Shown: one piece after another, positions 47,722 to 59,421 of the stretch
How positions within the stretch are numbered: the stretch's first letter is position 1
Layout: every line of letters starts with the position of its first letter
NCBI GenBank assembly: GCA_905331475.1
Contig: CAJNYU010002346.1
Span: forward strand, 62,001 to 126,000
Reading direction: 5' to 3'
Origin: Rotaria socialis
Lineage: Eukaryota; Rotifera; Eurotatoria; Philodinida; Philodinidae
DNA: 64,000 bases
The notes under the pieces: generated by a model
What the model was told of the DNA's origin: nothing
The model's input: the letters and a program-made list of their open reading frames with translations, nothing else
Database searches by the model: none
Translations under genes and position numbers: made by a program

Positions 47722-49916
47722 AAGTAGCATAATGAAAACAAGAAAATTCAGTGATCAATGTTCTACTTGCCCACAAATGACATAATAATGAAAAGGAAAA
47801 AAATATATTTTATGGAGCAATAAATTTAAGAAGAAGGGCAAACAATATCAATCTAAAAAGAAAACAACCTTTTCTCAAAAAAATGAAAAGAAACCCGGAG
47901 ATTGATCTATGGTGATAACATGCACATATTCATATGTAACTGTATTGCTTCAGTTTTTTTTCTCTTTCTCTTCCTGCCCGCAATAAATGAAGCGTAAATA
48001 ATAACCTTCGTTTGAAATACACAATCGCAATAAAACAAAATTCATATTGTTTGTAGATTTTCGTACTCCATAGAATGACAAATATATCTTTGTTGATAAG
48101 TAGGAAAGCTGACAGTGCATATGGTGGAAAATCGATCGGTAGACAGACGTTATTGGCGTCTGACTGGGTGACATCTTAGAAACAAGCATGACAACTAGGT
48201 ATAAATGTCATTCAAGTATACCATTAAGCATTTATGTTTAGTGCGAGAAAAGAAGATAGGCTTCTTCCGTTTTTTTCAACGAGCATACTTCGATATACGA
48301 CAACATGAATAAAACAGGCATAGCTACGCATGTTAAATAGAAAGATAAAGACGGTATGAATGATTAATTACTTGGTGATAGAAGAAACGAGAAGAAAAAA
48401 ACATATTACAAGTAAATACGGTTTTACATTATATTTATCTTACTTAAAAAAAAATCCAACGCTCGGAGTTCAAAGGGCAAACTATAGATTATTCTCTTGG
48501 CTATAAGAAAATAAATCAAGTATACGTAGTGCCTATAGAAGTATTTTATTTGCATTAATACTCAATCAAGGATTTGTATTCAAAGAGAACATACAAAATC
48601 GGCGAGAAATTCTAAATAAGATGACTTGAAAAAAGGTACCATAGCAAGGCCATTGAATACAAAAAAGAATGATTTTCTTTCGAAAGAATGAATCATCATC
48701 AATTCGTTCGAATCGTGGGCTTATATAGTAGAACAATATGACAACCAGAAATTTTGCATTCAATCAATCAAATAAATGATTATTCTTTTTTCGCGATTCA
48801 AAAATATGTATGATGATTTTTTTTTATTCTTAACGAATGTTTGCATCAGAATAAAATAAAGACGTAATAATAACCTCAAGAATTCGACAACGACAGCAGC
48901 TAGACGTCTGTAGTTGTCAGCAATTAGAAGAGAAAAAAACTACAGATGTGCATACGTCTGATGCTATAAAAGAATAAATATATTATTAAAATTAATCATG
49001 TCCAAAAACAAAATTTCCAACATATAATTCTGTTATGCAAGAAATTACGAGAGAAAATACGTAGAATATCGTGCGATTTTACCCAGTAACTATGAGACAT
49101 TGTTTTCTCACCAATCAATATATTATATAAGAACATAAACATCTCAGTAGTACCTTCAGTTTCAGCTTTTAAATATATCAACCTGAATCACATGTCAAAA
49201 TCAAAAATACATCAAAACAACACCTTCTTGTCAATGTTTTTTGTGCAGATAGTGGGCTATAAAGTAATTCTGCCTTATATGATATGATATAAAACGTACA
49301 ATAAAATTCTTTTTCTTTCGATTGTTGAAAACCGTATGTCATTTACTGTTTATTCTATCGAGTCTTTCAACCATTAGCTATTAATTTCTATTGCCTATTT
49401 CACACATAATTTACTAGATGTGTTCAAAATACACCATAATGAAAATTAAAGAACAATATATATCAATTATCTACAACACCATATACCATGACGTTGAAAT
49501 TTCAACAGTCGTCTCGTTGACGTCCATCAATGAACTAAATGATAAAAAAAATTTTCATCAGAAGAAACGATATTTTTTTTTATCAACTTACATTTCTTTA
49601 ATGCAGATCATTGGAATTTCATCATTTTCATTTCTGTTTTTCTTTTGTTATCATCTAGTATAAATAAACAAACAAACAAATAAACATCAATATCATGAAC
49701 AAAAATAAGTGTTTAAGACAAAGATAACTTTGTACAAAATAACCGCATCGTTCACTTTTAGATGTTTCGGTTTTTCGATTTACAAAAGAGAGAGAGAAAA
49801 AACAAAACAAAAAGGAAACAATAATCAAACCATCTAAGAACACATATAAACACAGACAAACACACTAAAATTGATTAATCATATAACCAAAACGTTCATA
49901 TATATATGAATGTCTA
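47707..49916. other. Intergenic spacer, 2.2 kb
   Basis: Between PTRH2 (5' flank) and the RBM4-like gene (3' flank), both minus. Several 60-80 codon frames exist but none has family content or splice partners. An AAAC/AAAT-rich run lies at about 49664-49686. No mobile element with clear ends was seen. Confidence 0.45.
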
Positions 49917-51555
49917 TTATGTTCGTTGTTGTGTACCATAATATTGAGCAACAGATGGTGGATATGATGTTGTCGGTGTACCAGATGCAGCTCCATATGC
50001 TTGCTGTTGTCTTTGCGGATTTGGTGGTGGATAACCTGGTTGTTGTTGTTGTTGATAAGTTACAGCTAAATCATGTCGAAGTGGCGGTGGTGGTTGACCA
50101 CTTGCTGTTAAATATGGATCATTACGATAATTGGCATAAACATCATAATCACTAAATAGAAATAAATCTAAATATAGAGTTTATCAAAAAAGAAAAGAAA
50201 ACTATCAACCGTGATGCTGAATTTGGACCAGTTGAAACTGGATATTCTGGATCACGAGGTCTACTACTATAATATTTTTGATAAGGATCATAGCCATGAT
50301 AAGGATCAACAGCTGCTTGTGTTCCTTGAGGTAATGCTCCACTATAGTAAGGATCGACAGGTGGTGTACCTTGATTACGATCATAGATTCTATAAACAAA
50401 AACACAATATATTTTTTTTAAATTTGTTTAACAAAATCGTTATTAGAGAAAAAAAATGATACAATGCAAAAAAGAAAACAAGCGGCTAAAGTCCTATTTA
50501 CGAAATGCATGTAGTCCAAATTCCTGAATTTGATTTATTTATTCTTTATAAATAGTAATAATCTATTGAATCTTTTTTAATCTATTAAAAAGCAAATATT
50601 CTTACCGACTGGTGCCATAGCCCATACTATCTGCTCGAGTATGCGTTGGCACTTCACGGTAATCACGCATTGGATACATGCCAGGTTGTCCACCGCCACT
50701 TGCACTCATACCCGCATAAGCTGGCTGACCATATAAACTATCACGTTGTGCTTCATATCCAGATGCATAACCATTATCACGTCGATCATTATAATAATTT
50801 CGTGGATCTGATCGAGCATCATACGGACGAGATCGATCATAAACAGGTGGACCATAACCAGCAGCCAAAGCATTTGGATCCATGGAAATTCCATCGTACG
50901 GACGAGCATCACTACGAACCCATGCTGATGCCGTATGACGCATAGGACCAACACCACTGTTAGGTGCTGCTGGACTATACCGTGATACACCATTTCCACT
51001 CGCCATGGCTGCAGAACGAGCACGAGAACTAAATAAAAATATGATTAGGTAGAAAACAAGCAAAGCAATACTTAATACTCATACTTTCTTAAAGCACTGG
51101 CAGGTTCGGGTTGGCCAGGTCGATGCCGCACTGTACTTGTTGAAAGCTAATTAACAAAAACAAACAAAAAACGAATCTATTTTCAAAAACTAAATATCAT
51201 ATTAATCTCATACTTCAACACGTAATCGTTTGCCATGAAATTCTTTATTATTTAAAGCAACCACTGCTTTTTCAGCTTCTTCAACTGCACCAAAATGCTA
51301 ATCAAAGAAAAATAATTTTTTTTTAAATGCATCTAAGGCATTCTTTGATTCTTACCACAAAACCATAATCTTTAATTACCGACGCTTCCAATACAGTACC
51401 AAATGATCCAAATAGATCAGATAATTCAGCTAGATAAAATAATACTCATTACTTATCGAAAAACCCAACAATTATTTACTAGGCTGTGTTGACGGATCAA
51501 GATTTCCAATGAATAGTTTTGTTCTTACAATTTTGTTTGATCCATTCATTGTCAT
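49917..51555 (-). CDS. RRM RNA-binding protein, RBM4/lark-like, with Tyr/Gly/Gln-rich tail
   Basis: Single-RRM nuclear RNA-binding protein, probably in splicing or translation control. Seven exons: 51480-51555, 51356-51429, 51214-51297, 51085-51146, 50606-51028, 50210-50389, 49917-50151; 377 aa. RNP2 is LFIGNL (residues 14-19) and RNP1 IKDYGFVHF (44-52); then EEAEKAVVALNNKEFHGKRL and VELSTSTVRHRPGQ, as in RBM4/RBM14. The rest is low complexity: repeated Tyr with Asp/Arg/Asn, ending in a Gln/Pro/Tyr-rich, prion-like segment. RBM4 proteins have two RRMs and a CCHC knuckle; neither the second RRM nor the knuckle is present, so RBM14-like is equally possible. An acceptor-like TCTAG lies 9 nt before the ATG. 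Confidence 0.87.
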
Positions 51556-51572
51556 TGCTCGTATCTAGAATT
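51556..51572 (-). promoter_or_regulatory. Acceptor-like site before RBM4-like ATG
   Basis: On the minus strand CAAAATTCTAG ends 9 nt before the ATG; weaker pyrimidine tract than the others. Confidence 0.4.
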
Positions 51573-53519
51573 TTGAAGAAAACAAGAATGAAAAAAGTCC
51601 AATCAGTTAAATTTTACTCTTACTATAACAAGAGAAATCGATTTACAGAAGCAAAAAAAGAAGTTCAATTGAAGAAGATAAAACAAATATAAACGCAATT
51701 AAGCACCTTGGCCTTCCGCTTTTTTTTCCACACAAGAGACAATGAATATTACACGTAGATAGTAACAATATCATTGTTCGCTGTTTAACAGTGGAACGCA
51801 TCGATCAAAGATCACAATGTGAAAAGAAACAGAAACAGAGCCAAAAAAAGAAAAACTAGGAAAACATAAATAAGAGAAAACAAGGAAATGAAGTTTCGTT
51901 TTTCGTACAATGTGTTCATGATTTTGCAACAGTAAAACAAAGAAGAAAACAGAAAAAAAGATTACAGACACATATTTAACTGTGCTTGTAAAAAATAGAA
52001 GATAAATGATTTCTTTTTATTTTTGAAATAAATCGTTGCGGCGCACTATATTGTATCATATTGTGTTCATCATCGTTCGCATACGAAGTAAAATGATAGA
52101 TCAAAGACAATAAGGAGCGAAAAGACGTGCGCATTTGAAACGAAACGCGAGAGCGAAGGATGTGCAAACTAGAAGATAATGATAAAAAAATGTATTCGAT
52201 TTAATATATCCAAAATGTTTTTTAAATAAATAGAAAAACAAAATTTGTCTTTCTGGTTCCTCACTTGATTTATCGGACACTTCATTGATAAACTAATCGA
52301 ACAGAAATCATGTACGATTAATAGACATTTACAGTTTTACGGAACTCGACCGGCACGCGAAAGGAGAGTTTCGGAACTGACGAAATATGATCAATAGTGT
52401 TTGAGTGATTCACGGCTGACAGTCGATATATTGATTTTATTAATTCATGGCGCGAAAGATTTCGTTCAAAATATTCGCGTGAAAAATACTGGTGAGAACA
52501 GAGATATTGAGTCTGCTGTTTGATTTGTTTTTTAAGCCGTTATAAATTCTTAGTAAAGATGCCCCTCTGTGATAAAATCTCAGTCAATTTCTCACGTGTA
52601 GATTCGAATAATCACCAAGTTAACGAAGCAATTTTTGTTTTCAAAATAGTAATATATTATATAGTTCGATAAAAGATAGAGATATTTCGATACTTTTCAT
52701 TTATAAGTGAACTCGAAAAAGATGCTTAAGAAAGATATCTTTGTTAGTATCTCTTTTTAAATGATTGTTTTTAATGAGAATTTTCGACATAGTAATTGTT
52801 TAGCCGATGCCAGTATCCATGGGACTTCGCACAAAAACGTATAGAATTCAGTGCTTTATAGTAAAAAAATGTTGGATTGTAGATGTTTCAAAGAACATAA
52901 ATTGGAACTTTTGTTTGTAAAAATAAAATTTATAGATGATTTGTAAGTCTTAATGGAAATGAAAAAATTCAACAAAGATGATGTACCCAAATTTTCGCGC
53001 TCGATTCTACAGCATATGATAGCCAAACTGTTTTGAATTAGAACCATGAAATAGCGATAATAAAAAAGCGTTCATTGTTGATATTGACCTTACAATATAT
53101 TACCGCTGAGAATATAATATTCACGTAAGTTACGTATGACATTTCAGCGATGTCAATCTTTTATAACGAAGAAAACAAGGTTGATGATCTATCGAAACTA
53201 TAGTATGAATGACAAATGTAAATATTCCATTGTGTTTTCGATGAATTAAAGATTACATCATTTGATAGTAAATAAAAATGATATCTGAAATGTGATTATA
53301 CAATCTCTTGATCATATAACAAAGAATAAACGATCTTAAATTTCAATATAGTATTTCATTCTAGTTCGCAATACGATTCGACGCAGCGTATACACAAGTT
53401 CATGGAACGAAAATATCTCTATGCGTGCTTAAGCAAAACATCAAAAACAAGAAAAATTTCAATTTATACATACTTGTTCTATTTGATGATTGATTGGAAA
53501 TCATTAAACATACTTTAAA
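51556..53519. other. Intergenic spacer, 2.0 kb
   Basis: 5' flank of the RBM4-like gene and 3' flank of ZDHHC6, both minus. A somewhat GC-richer zone with several CG dinucleotides lies at about 52050-52480 and could be the promoter of the RBM4-like gene. No coding exon is supported. Confidence 0.4.
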
Positions 53520-55263
53520 TTAATTTTCTTTGCGTGCTTTTCTGTTTCTTAATACTTTCGGGGATTCCTTCGATGATGCTGATATTGTATCTTCTTGTTG
53601 AGCTTGTTCATTTTGTTCATTTTGTTCCACACGCTCTTGTTCGTCGTAATCTTCAAGATCTTCTGGAGCTATATTATCTAGTTGTTCACGTACAACATCA
53701 GAATCGGGATCTAATTTTCCTGACCATAAATCTTCCATTCGAAATGCTTCAAATACACAACAACGTGGAAACCAACCACGTGAACGATGTCGAAAACGAC
53801 TTTTGGTACCATCTGTTTTCTTTGTTTCATCAGCTTTAACACGTTCACCATATAGCCAATATTTTTCCCAACGTGTCACAAGAACATAGTCATCTTTTTC
53901 AATTGGTATACGAGCTTCATCCGAACAAGGAATACATATACACGTACGAAAGCCATAGTGATATGTTATAAATGAACCTTTATACGATTGAATAACACTG
54001 TAACGAACAGTACGTTGACGTTTTTCTCTTTTTTGTTCAATTTGCTCACGTGTTAAAGCATATTCATCAGCGCCTTCACAAACAGGCCATATTATACCAT
54101 TACCAATAACATTGAATGTTTCTCGCCAATTAAATACTTGACGAAGATTTTCCTTAAAGCCAAGATCATACGGATAGATAAATGGATTTTTTCGACGATG
54201 ACTACGGTCGAGTGCTTTGCGTAATATCCAACTTTCAATGCCAGTTTGATTACGGATAATACTGCGTAATTGAACAGCTAATAAAAATCCGACCTAAAAA
54301 GAGATTTTGTTTTTATTAAAAATAATTACTAATCATTTTTAATAAATCAACTAACGGCAAATATAACACCAAGTGCGAGACCGATCGAAAGTATAGAAGA
54401 AATTAAACTAACGAAGGTAAAGTAAATAATGGGAACATCTTTTATGCGAGCATAAATATAATATTGAGCAAACAGCGCTCTATATATACATGGACATAGC
54501 ATTAATAAACCATGTGTACAGCCAAGTATTGCATAAAACATAAACCAGCAAAAATTTGCATGATTAAAATGACCAGTACAGGTATTTATCCATGGACACT
54601 AAAGCAAATGCACATTATATTCACATTTCAATTGTTTCTGATTATCGAATGAAAGTTGAAGTTTTCTCAAGTGGCTCAGTTTTTTTCAAATTTTTTACTC
54701 ACATGATGATCAAGTTTCAGAACACATCGACCACATTTTTTACAATGATGTGCGCGCGGAGCTTTGAAACTTTCACAAATGTCACCTATGAATGAAATAT
54801 TATTCGACATGAAAATCAGGGACAATCGAATGTTATCTTACAATATTGTAGATATTTTTCATGTTCAACTTTTTCTGGTCTCCATTCTTTTGGTACGAAT
54901 CCTAGTATAGAAAAAACAAATAATTATAGAAAATATGAATACAAATAGAATTTGTATATTAGCACGTACCTGGCCCAACAAAGATAGCTCGAAAATAATT
55001 GTAAAAAATCACAACTGGCCATATCCAAAAAATAAGAAAATTAATTACACTTAATGGATCGTTACTTTCAGGTGGAAACCACTTAGTAAGACAATGGAAC
55101 GCAGTAAGAGTTCTACGTAGAAAAAAAAAAGAAATATGCCATTAGATTTCATTAAGAAACAAAACAAAATGGTTTCATACATCCATAAAATCAGAATAAT
55201 GGCACCAATAGGACCATAATGTGCCAGTTGGCTTAGTTTTCCAGAACTCGTGCCAAAGCACAT
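53520..55263 (-). CDS. ZDHHC6: Palmitoyltransferase ZDHHC6
   Basis: ER-resident DHHC S-acyltransferase. Six exons: 55181-55263, 54970-55112, 54842-54901, 54703-54785, 54356-54598, 53520-54293; 461 aa (413 in human). In order: a first helix ([12 protein letters not shown]), a second helix ([16 protein letters not shown]), AIFVGPGFVP, the zinc-binding cysteine-rich domain from CDIC (96-99) with [13 protein letters not shown] and the catalytic DHHC at 121-124 (DHHCPWINTC), then two more helices, [20 protein letters not shown], and the ZDHHC6-type tail with [17 protein letters not shown], a [10 protein letters not shown]3-like strand and RGWFPRCC. The last intron before exon 5 separates DHH from the catalytic Cys codon. 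The C-terminus adds about 60 acidic residues not found in vertebrates. The ATG directly follows TTTTATTCTAG. Confidence 0.95.
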
Positions 55264-55276
55264 CTAGAATAAAACA
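55264..55276 (-). promoter_or_regulatory. Acceptor-like site abutting ZDHHC6 ATG
   Basis: On the minus strand TTTTATTCTAG is followed directly by the ATG. Because the next gene upstream is divergent, this is a trans-splice or 5' UTR intron acceptor of a monocistronic gene. Confidence 0.5.
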
Positions 55277-55474
55277 GAATTCGAAAGTTTACTACGATTG
55301 TGTACCCAGTATAATCAATATGTGTTGTTACAAATAAGAATTTTTCTTGTTCTGCAGCCATTACTTTCATTCGTTGTCCTCTCTCATCTTTGATTGGACA
55401 GAAGAAAAAAAGAACAAGTTTGATTGTTGTTTTTCCTTGAAATAGATGCAGTTGATTTTCATACTTGAAAGTAA
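55264..55474. promoter_or_regulatory. Head-to-head promoter region (ZDHHC6 / LRRC14-like)
   Basis: 211 bp between divergent start codons. Frames here (for example 55276-55517, minus) read through both 5' flanks and are not credible genes. A bidirectional promoter, or a 5' UTR intron of ZDHHC6, must lie here. Confidence 0.45.
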
Positions 55475-57240
55475 ATGTCTCTAGAAGAAACAAACTCTTT
55501 TTCATCCGATTTTTCATACTTATTTTTTCGTAATGGTGCTAGCTTTCGAATAAACTATAATGATACCGATGAAAAGCCTCTTAATCAACCTCGTATATTA
55601 AGTCTTAGCGATTTATGTTGCTCAATAATTGTACGTAATGAATTTTTAACTGAACAAGCATGTGACACAATACCAAAAGAATTATTTAATCAACTATTTC
55701 GTGCAGCATTACATTATACACAAGATGATTCATGCATCAATATTCTCATATCACGTTGGCCATATCGAATATTTCGCTTAGAAAATTTTGTAGATGAAAA
55801 ATTAACATCATTAAAAATGTTGCTATGTGAAAAAACAGCATTACAAAGAACCAAACAGGCTATTAAATATTCTGTTATCATAATACCTCGTTTTATTGAT
55901 ACTATACGACAACAACAACAACAACAACAGATAAAACAAAAAAAATTATCAAACTTAAGAATACTTGACGTAACAAATTTTCCCGTGGTGGAATTAATAA
56001 TTCGATACATTTCTACGCATTGTCGTTTAGCAGAAAAAGAATCAAGACGTAATCAATTAATTGACATTTACAATCAACAGCACCATCAACTATCACCAGA
56101 ATCCAATACACCCGATTACTATTCGAATGAGTATAAAGGTAAATTTAATTCGAATCAAAACAATGGACTCTATTTGTTCTATTATTTCTCTAGGTGATCA
56201 TGCAACAAATTCACATGACAACAGTGACGATCTTGTTAAATCAAGTTCCTATCCCGATGACACAATTATAATTCGTTTTGATTGTATAATTCAAGATTAT
56301 CGTACTTATGTGGAATTATTATCTGCTCTTCGTTCAACAACTCCAAATATTCAATTACAAATATGTACAATCGATATGCGTTGTATTGGCTTAGCACTTG
56401 TTAGTAGTTTTCTAGATCATGTCGACAAACGAGTAAGTTTCTTATCATTAAATTCGTTGATTTTTAAAAATATAATATGTTTAGTTCGTTCATACACTTC
56501 GTATTCCATATAATGTATTAACAAGGCAAAATTTAAAATATTTCCTTCCACGTTTACCAAGTTTAACTCAATTGCATACATTAGATCTATCGTGTAATTT
56601 TATTGATTTTCGTCTTAATCAAGAAGATCTTGATCAATTTTGTGATGTTCTATCACAATTAAAATATTTGAAACATCTTTCATTGAGTGGCTCACCAATA
56701 ACAAATCGTCTTGAATATATTCTCAATGCTATTGATCATTCATTAGACGTATTAAATTTAGATTTCTGTTCATTATATGAAAATGATTTAATTAGTCTAA
56801 GTCAAATGAGTACACGGCATCAATTTTTACATTTAGACTTAGGCACAAATCGTTTAAATCGTTTTATGCGACAGTTATTAATTGTTTTAATAAAACAAAC
56901 ACGTCTTGTTGTTTTGGATCTTGATTATAATCGTTTTTCATCAAATGATTACCTTGAATTAATAGCTTGTTGTCAACGAATACAAACATTGAAAAGCTTA
57001 AGTTTACGCGGACCCAATTCTTTGACAACTCAACTAGCTGCTGCAACATTTATTGGTGAACATTATAAATGTTTACGTTCATGGAAAATTGCATCTCCTA
57101 TTGAATATTCTTTAAATCGTTTTGTTGGTAATGACGAACAAAACTATTTAATACAAACAATTATGCCGTATGATATGTTTATTAATGAAATGAATAAACG
57201 AGCAAAATGTCTCGTTTCAATAGCTGAACTTAGTGTATAA
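55475..57240 (+). CDS. Leucine-rich repeat protein of the LRRC14/PRAME family
   Basis: LRR protein; vertebrate LRRC14 is a cytosolic regulator of NF-kB signalling and related PRAME proteins are cullin-2 adaptors. Three exons: 55475-56138, 56194-56432, 56485-57240; 552 aa. The N-terminal module reads SLSDLCCSIIVRNEF, IPKELFNQLFRAALHYTQD and LISRWPYRIFRLENF, matching the LRRC14 pattern (LPxxLxxxLFxAA; xWPfxVLxxxxL). LRILDVT follows. The C-terminal half has leucine-rich repeats (LHTLDLSCNFIDF, LKHLSLSGSPITNRL, LDVLNLDFCSLYENDL, LVVLDLDYNRFSSND, LKSLSLRGPNSL). A CAA tract gives seven Gln. Its stop is 26 bp from the stop of the convergent gene. Confidence 0.8.
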
Positions 57241-57266
57241 AGATTTTTCTATTTTATTTTTGTTTT

Positions 57267-59421
57267 CTATTTGGAATTGTTTTGTTTTTTTTTTCTTAAA
57301 AAAAATGATGATGTAGATAGACGATTCAGGATTATTTTCCAACGTTGGAGTAATTCGAATTTTTTCTTATGATTATATTCTAACATTTGTTCACTGATAA
57401 ATGTTAAATTTGTATGTATTAATTTTGAAGTAAGATCATCAATTGAATTAAAATAAGTTATATGTGGCCATTGATAAAAATCAGCATATTTTAACCAATA
57501 ATGTATGGCCGAATAATCAACTTCATTATTTGGATCGGGAATAGTGACATTTGTATAATAGCTTGGTATAGCGGACGAATTTCTAATAGTACCACTTAAA
57601 GTTGTATCCCATGTTCGTTCGCGCACTACACAGTATTTGACATGCAAATCAGTTAAAAGATCAAGTGATGGGAAAAAAAGTGGAATATTCATTGAATATT
57701 GTTCGAATATACTCATTATTGATACTTGATACGGTAAATAGATTATAGCTGGATGACGAACAAGATTTTCATAACGATAAAATCTGTACAGTTGACGTAG
57801 AGGCTTAACGATTATTGATGCATTGAATCTTTTTATTGAAAAATTTAATTCGTCAAGAAATTCTTTATTGTATTCGACAGATAAACTTGATGGAGCAAAA
57901 ATATATTCACGATGTGTGTCTGACGGATTATAGACGACATTCGTATAATTACATATAGACGGTAAAACAATTGTATTAATACCAGTAAAATATCGTATGT
58001 ATTCAGCGTCGTACAAATTATTTCCAGCAACAATATTTCTGATAAAAAACAAAGAACAAAAAAATGTTGCAATTCATAGAAAATGAATAATTAGTTCAAT
58101 TATTTAGAAATTAAATTATATAGAAATTGAAACTGTTTGATTGACACTGGAAGAAACGCATATAGTGAAAATCAAACGCATCCGATGAGGTTTAGCCCAT
58201 CTAATTTTGAAAAAAATGACGCGTTTCTCCGGATGAACTCTGTCTTTTTATTACTTTTTGCTCAAAAATCTTGAGTGAAACTTTTCAGTTATATATATAT
58301 CTGCTTTTTCAAATAGTGAAGACTATCAATTGAATTAATTACATTTCACATGATTCTAAAACTAGAATAAAAGAGAACTGAATGTAATATTCGATCATGA
58401 GTGCGATTTTCATAAAATAATCGAGATGAATATTTAGATGTGTTCTTTTGTCTAATACTATATAAAATAAAATCTTCTTGCGAAATGATTTTCTCTCATC
58501 TAATATCAGGATCAATGTTGAATTGAGTTCTTCGGCAACTGGGGCTCATTGAAACCCATGTTCATATCTGACACGAGCATTGATCGATATTTATAGTTCG
58601 AATACGATTAATATCTTACACTCATAACCGAAAGACTCGGCGTTCGATAGATATCATTGCCATGAGAAAAATTACCTTCTGTGAAAATGTAAAAGATTAT
58701 AGTACAAGTTTTGTACAAAGTTTCGCCTTCAAATTTAACAACCATTGCAAAAGAGCAAAATAATAGGTATGAAAATTTTTCAAGTTTCTTTTTCTTTCTT
58801 TAGTTTGTGAGAGAGCATACCTAGGATCCGAAGCAATAGTACGTAAATTTCGATTCCATTGATTCCATTCCTCAACTGAAAACCGTCCAAGTTCGTAGCG
58901 TGCTGATGCAATAACAATAATTGTACGATTAAATGGCATAAATAATTCACACATAGCAGCTGGATGAAAACAAACAAATGCATCAACCCGATTCATTAAT
59001 GGGTGATTTTTATAATATGCATAAAATTGTCTTCGAATTATTTTCGTCGGATTCATTCCATTCGCTGATGATATGATACGAAGATTCTTTGCGCATGTTT
59101 TTGTTAAATAGCATGCACCTGACAAACTTTTATCAATAAAACGAACGCCCAATGGTGTTAATAAATGTTTAAGATCATTTATTGGACTAATTAAAAATAG
59201 AAAATTCCTTTGAAAAACTATCGATAAGCTCAAGTTGTTTACCTAATGTGATAATCATTACTCCAGATCGTAATTTTATCATCATATTCACTGAAATCAA
59301 TGAAATATTCTTCAAAATATTGTTTTAAATTAAAGCCAATAATGCTACAAGTAATAATTACGAAGGAAAAGATGAAAAAATGACGAATTGTAAGACGATA
59401 AATTGATTTAACTAATGGCAT
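57267..59421 (-). CDS. Unknown type II membrane protein with large lumenal domain
   Basis: I do not recognise this family. Three exons: 59243-59421, 58821-59186, 57267-58038, in phase; 438 aa. One membrane segment lies near the N-terminus (about residues 13-34, HFFIFSFVIITCSIIGFNL) preceded by basic residues, so type II (lumenal C-terminus) topology is expected. The lumenal part has several N-glycosylation sequons (NYT, NAS, NSS, NVT, NLT) and conserved-looking blocks: MNRVDAFVCFHPAAMCELF, RTIIVIASARYELGR, EWNQWNRNLRTIASD and NNLYDAEYIRYFTG. The architecture is that of a Golgi glycosyltransferase, but I see no DXD motif in a convincing context. The 782-bp second intron is long for this window. 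Confidence 0.72.

Noticed and set aside
50646-50945. His/Val-rich 99-codon plus-strand frame opposite the RBM4-like gene
   Set aside because: Shadow of the low-complexity coding exon on the minus strand.
53534-53839. 101-codon plus-strand frame opposite the ZDHHC6 tail
   Set aside because: Shadow of the acidic C-terminal coding exon of ZDHHC6.
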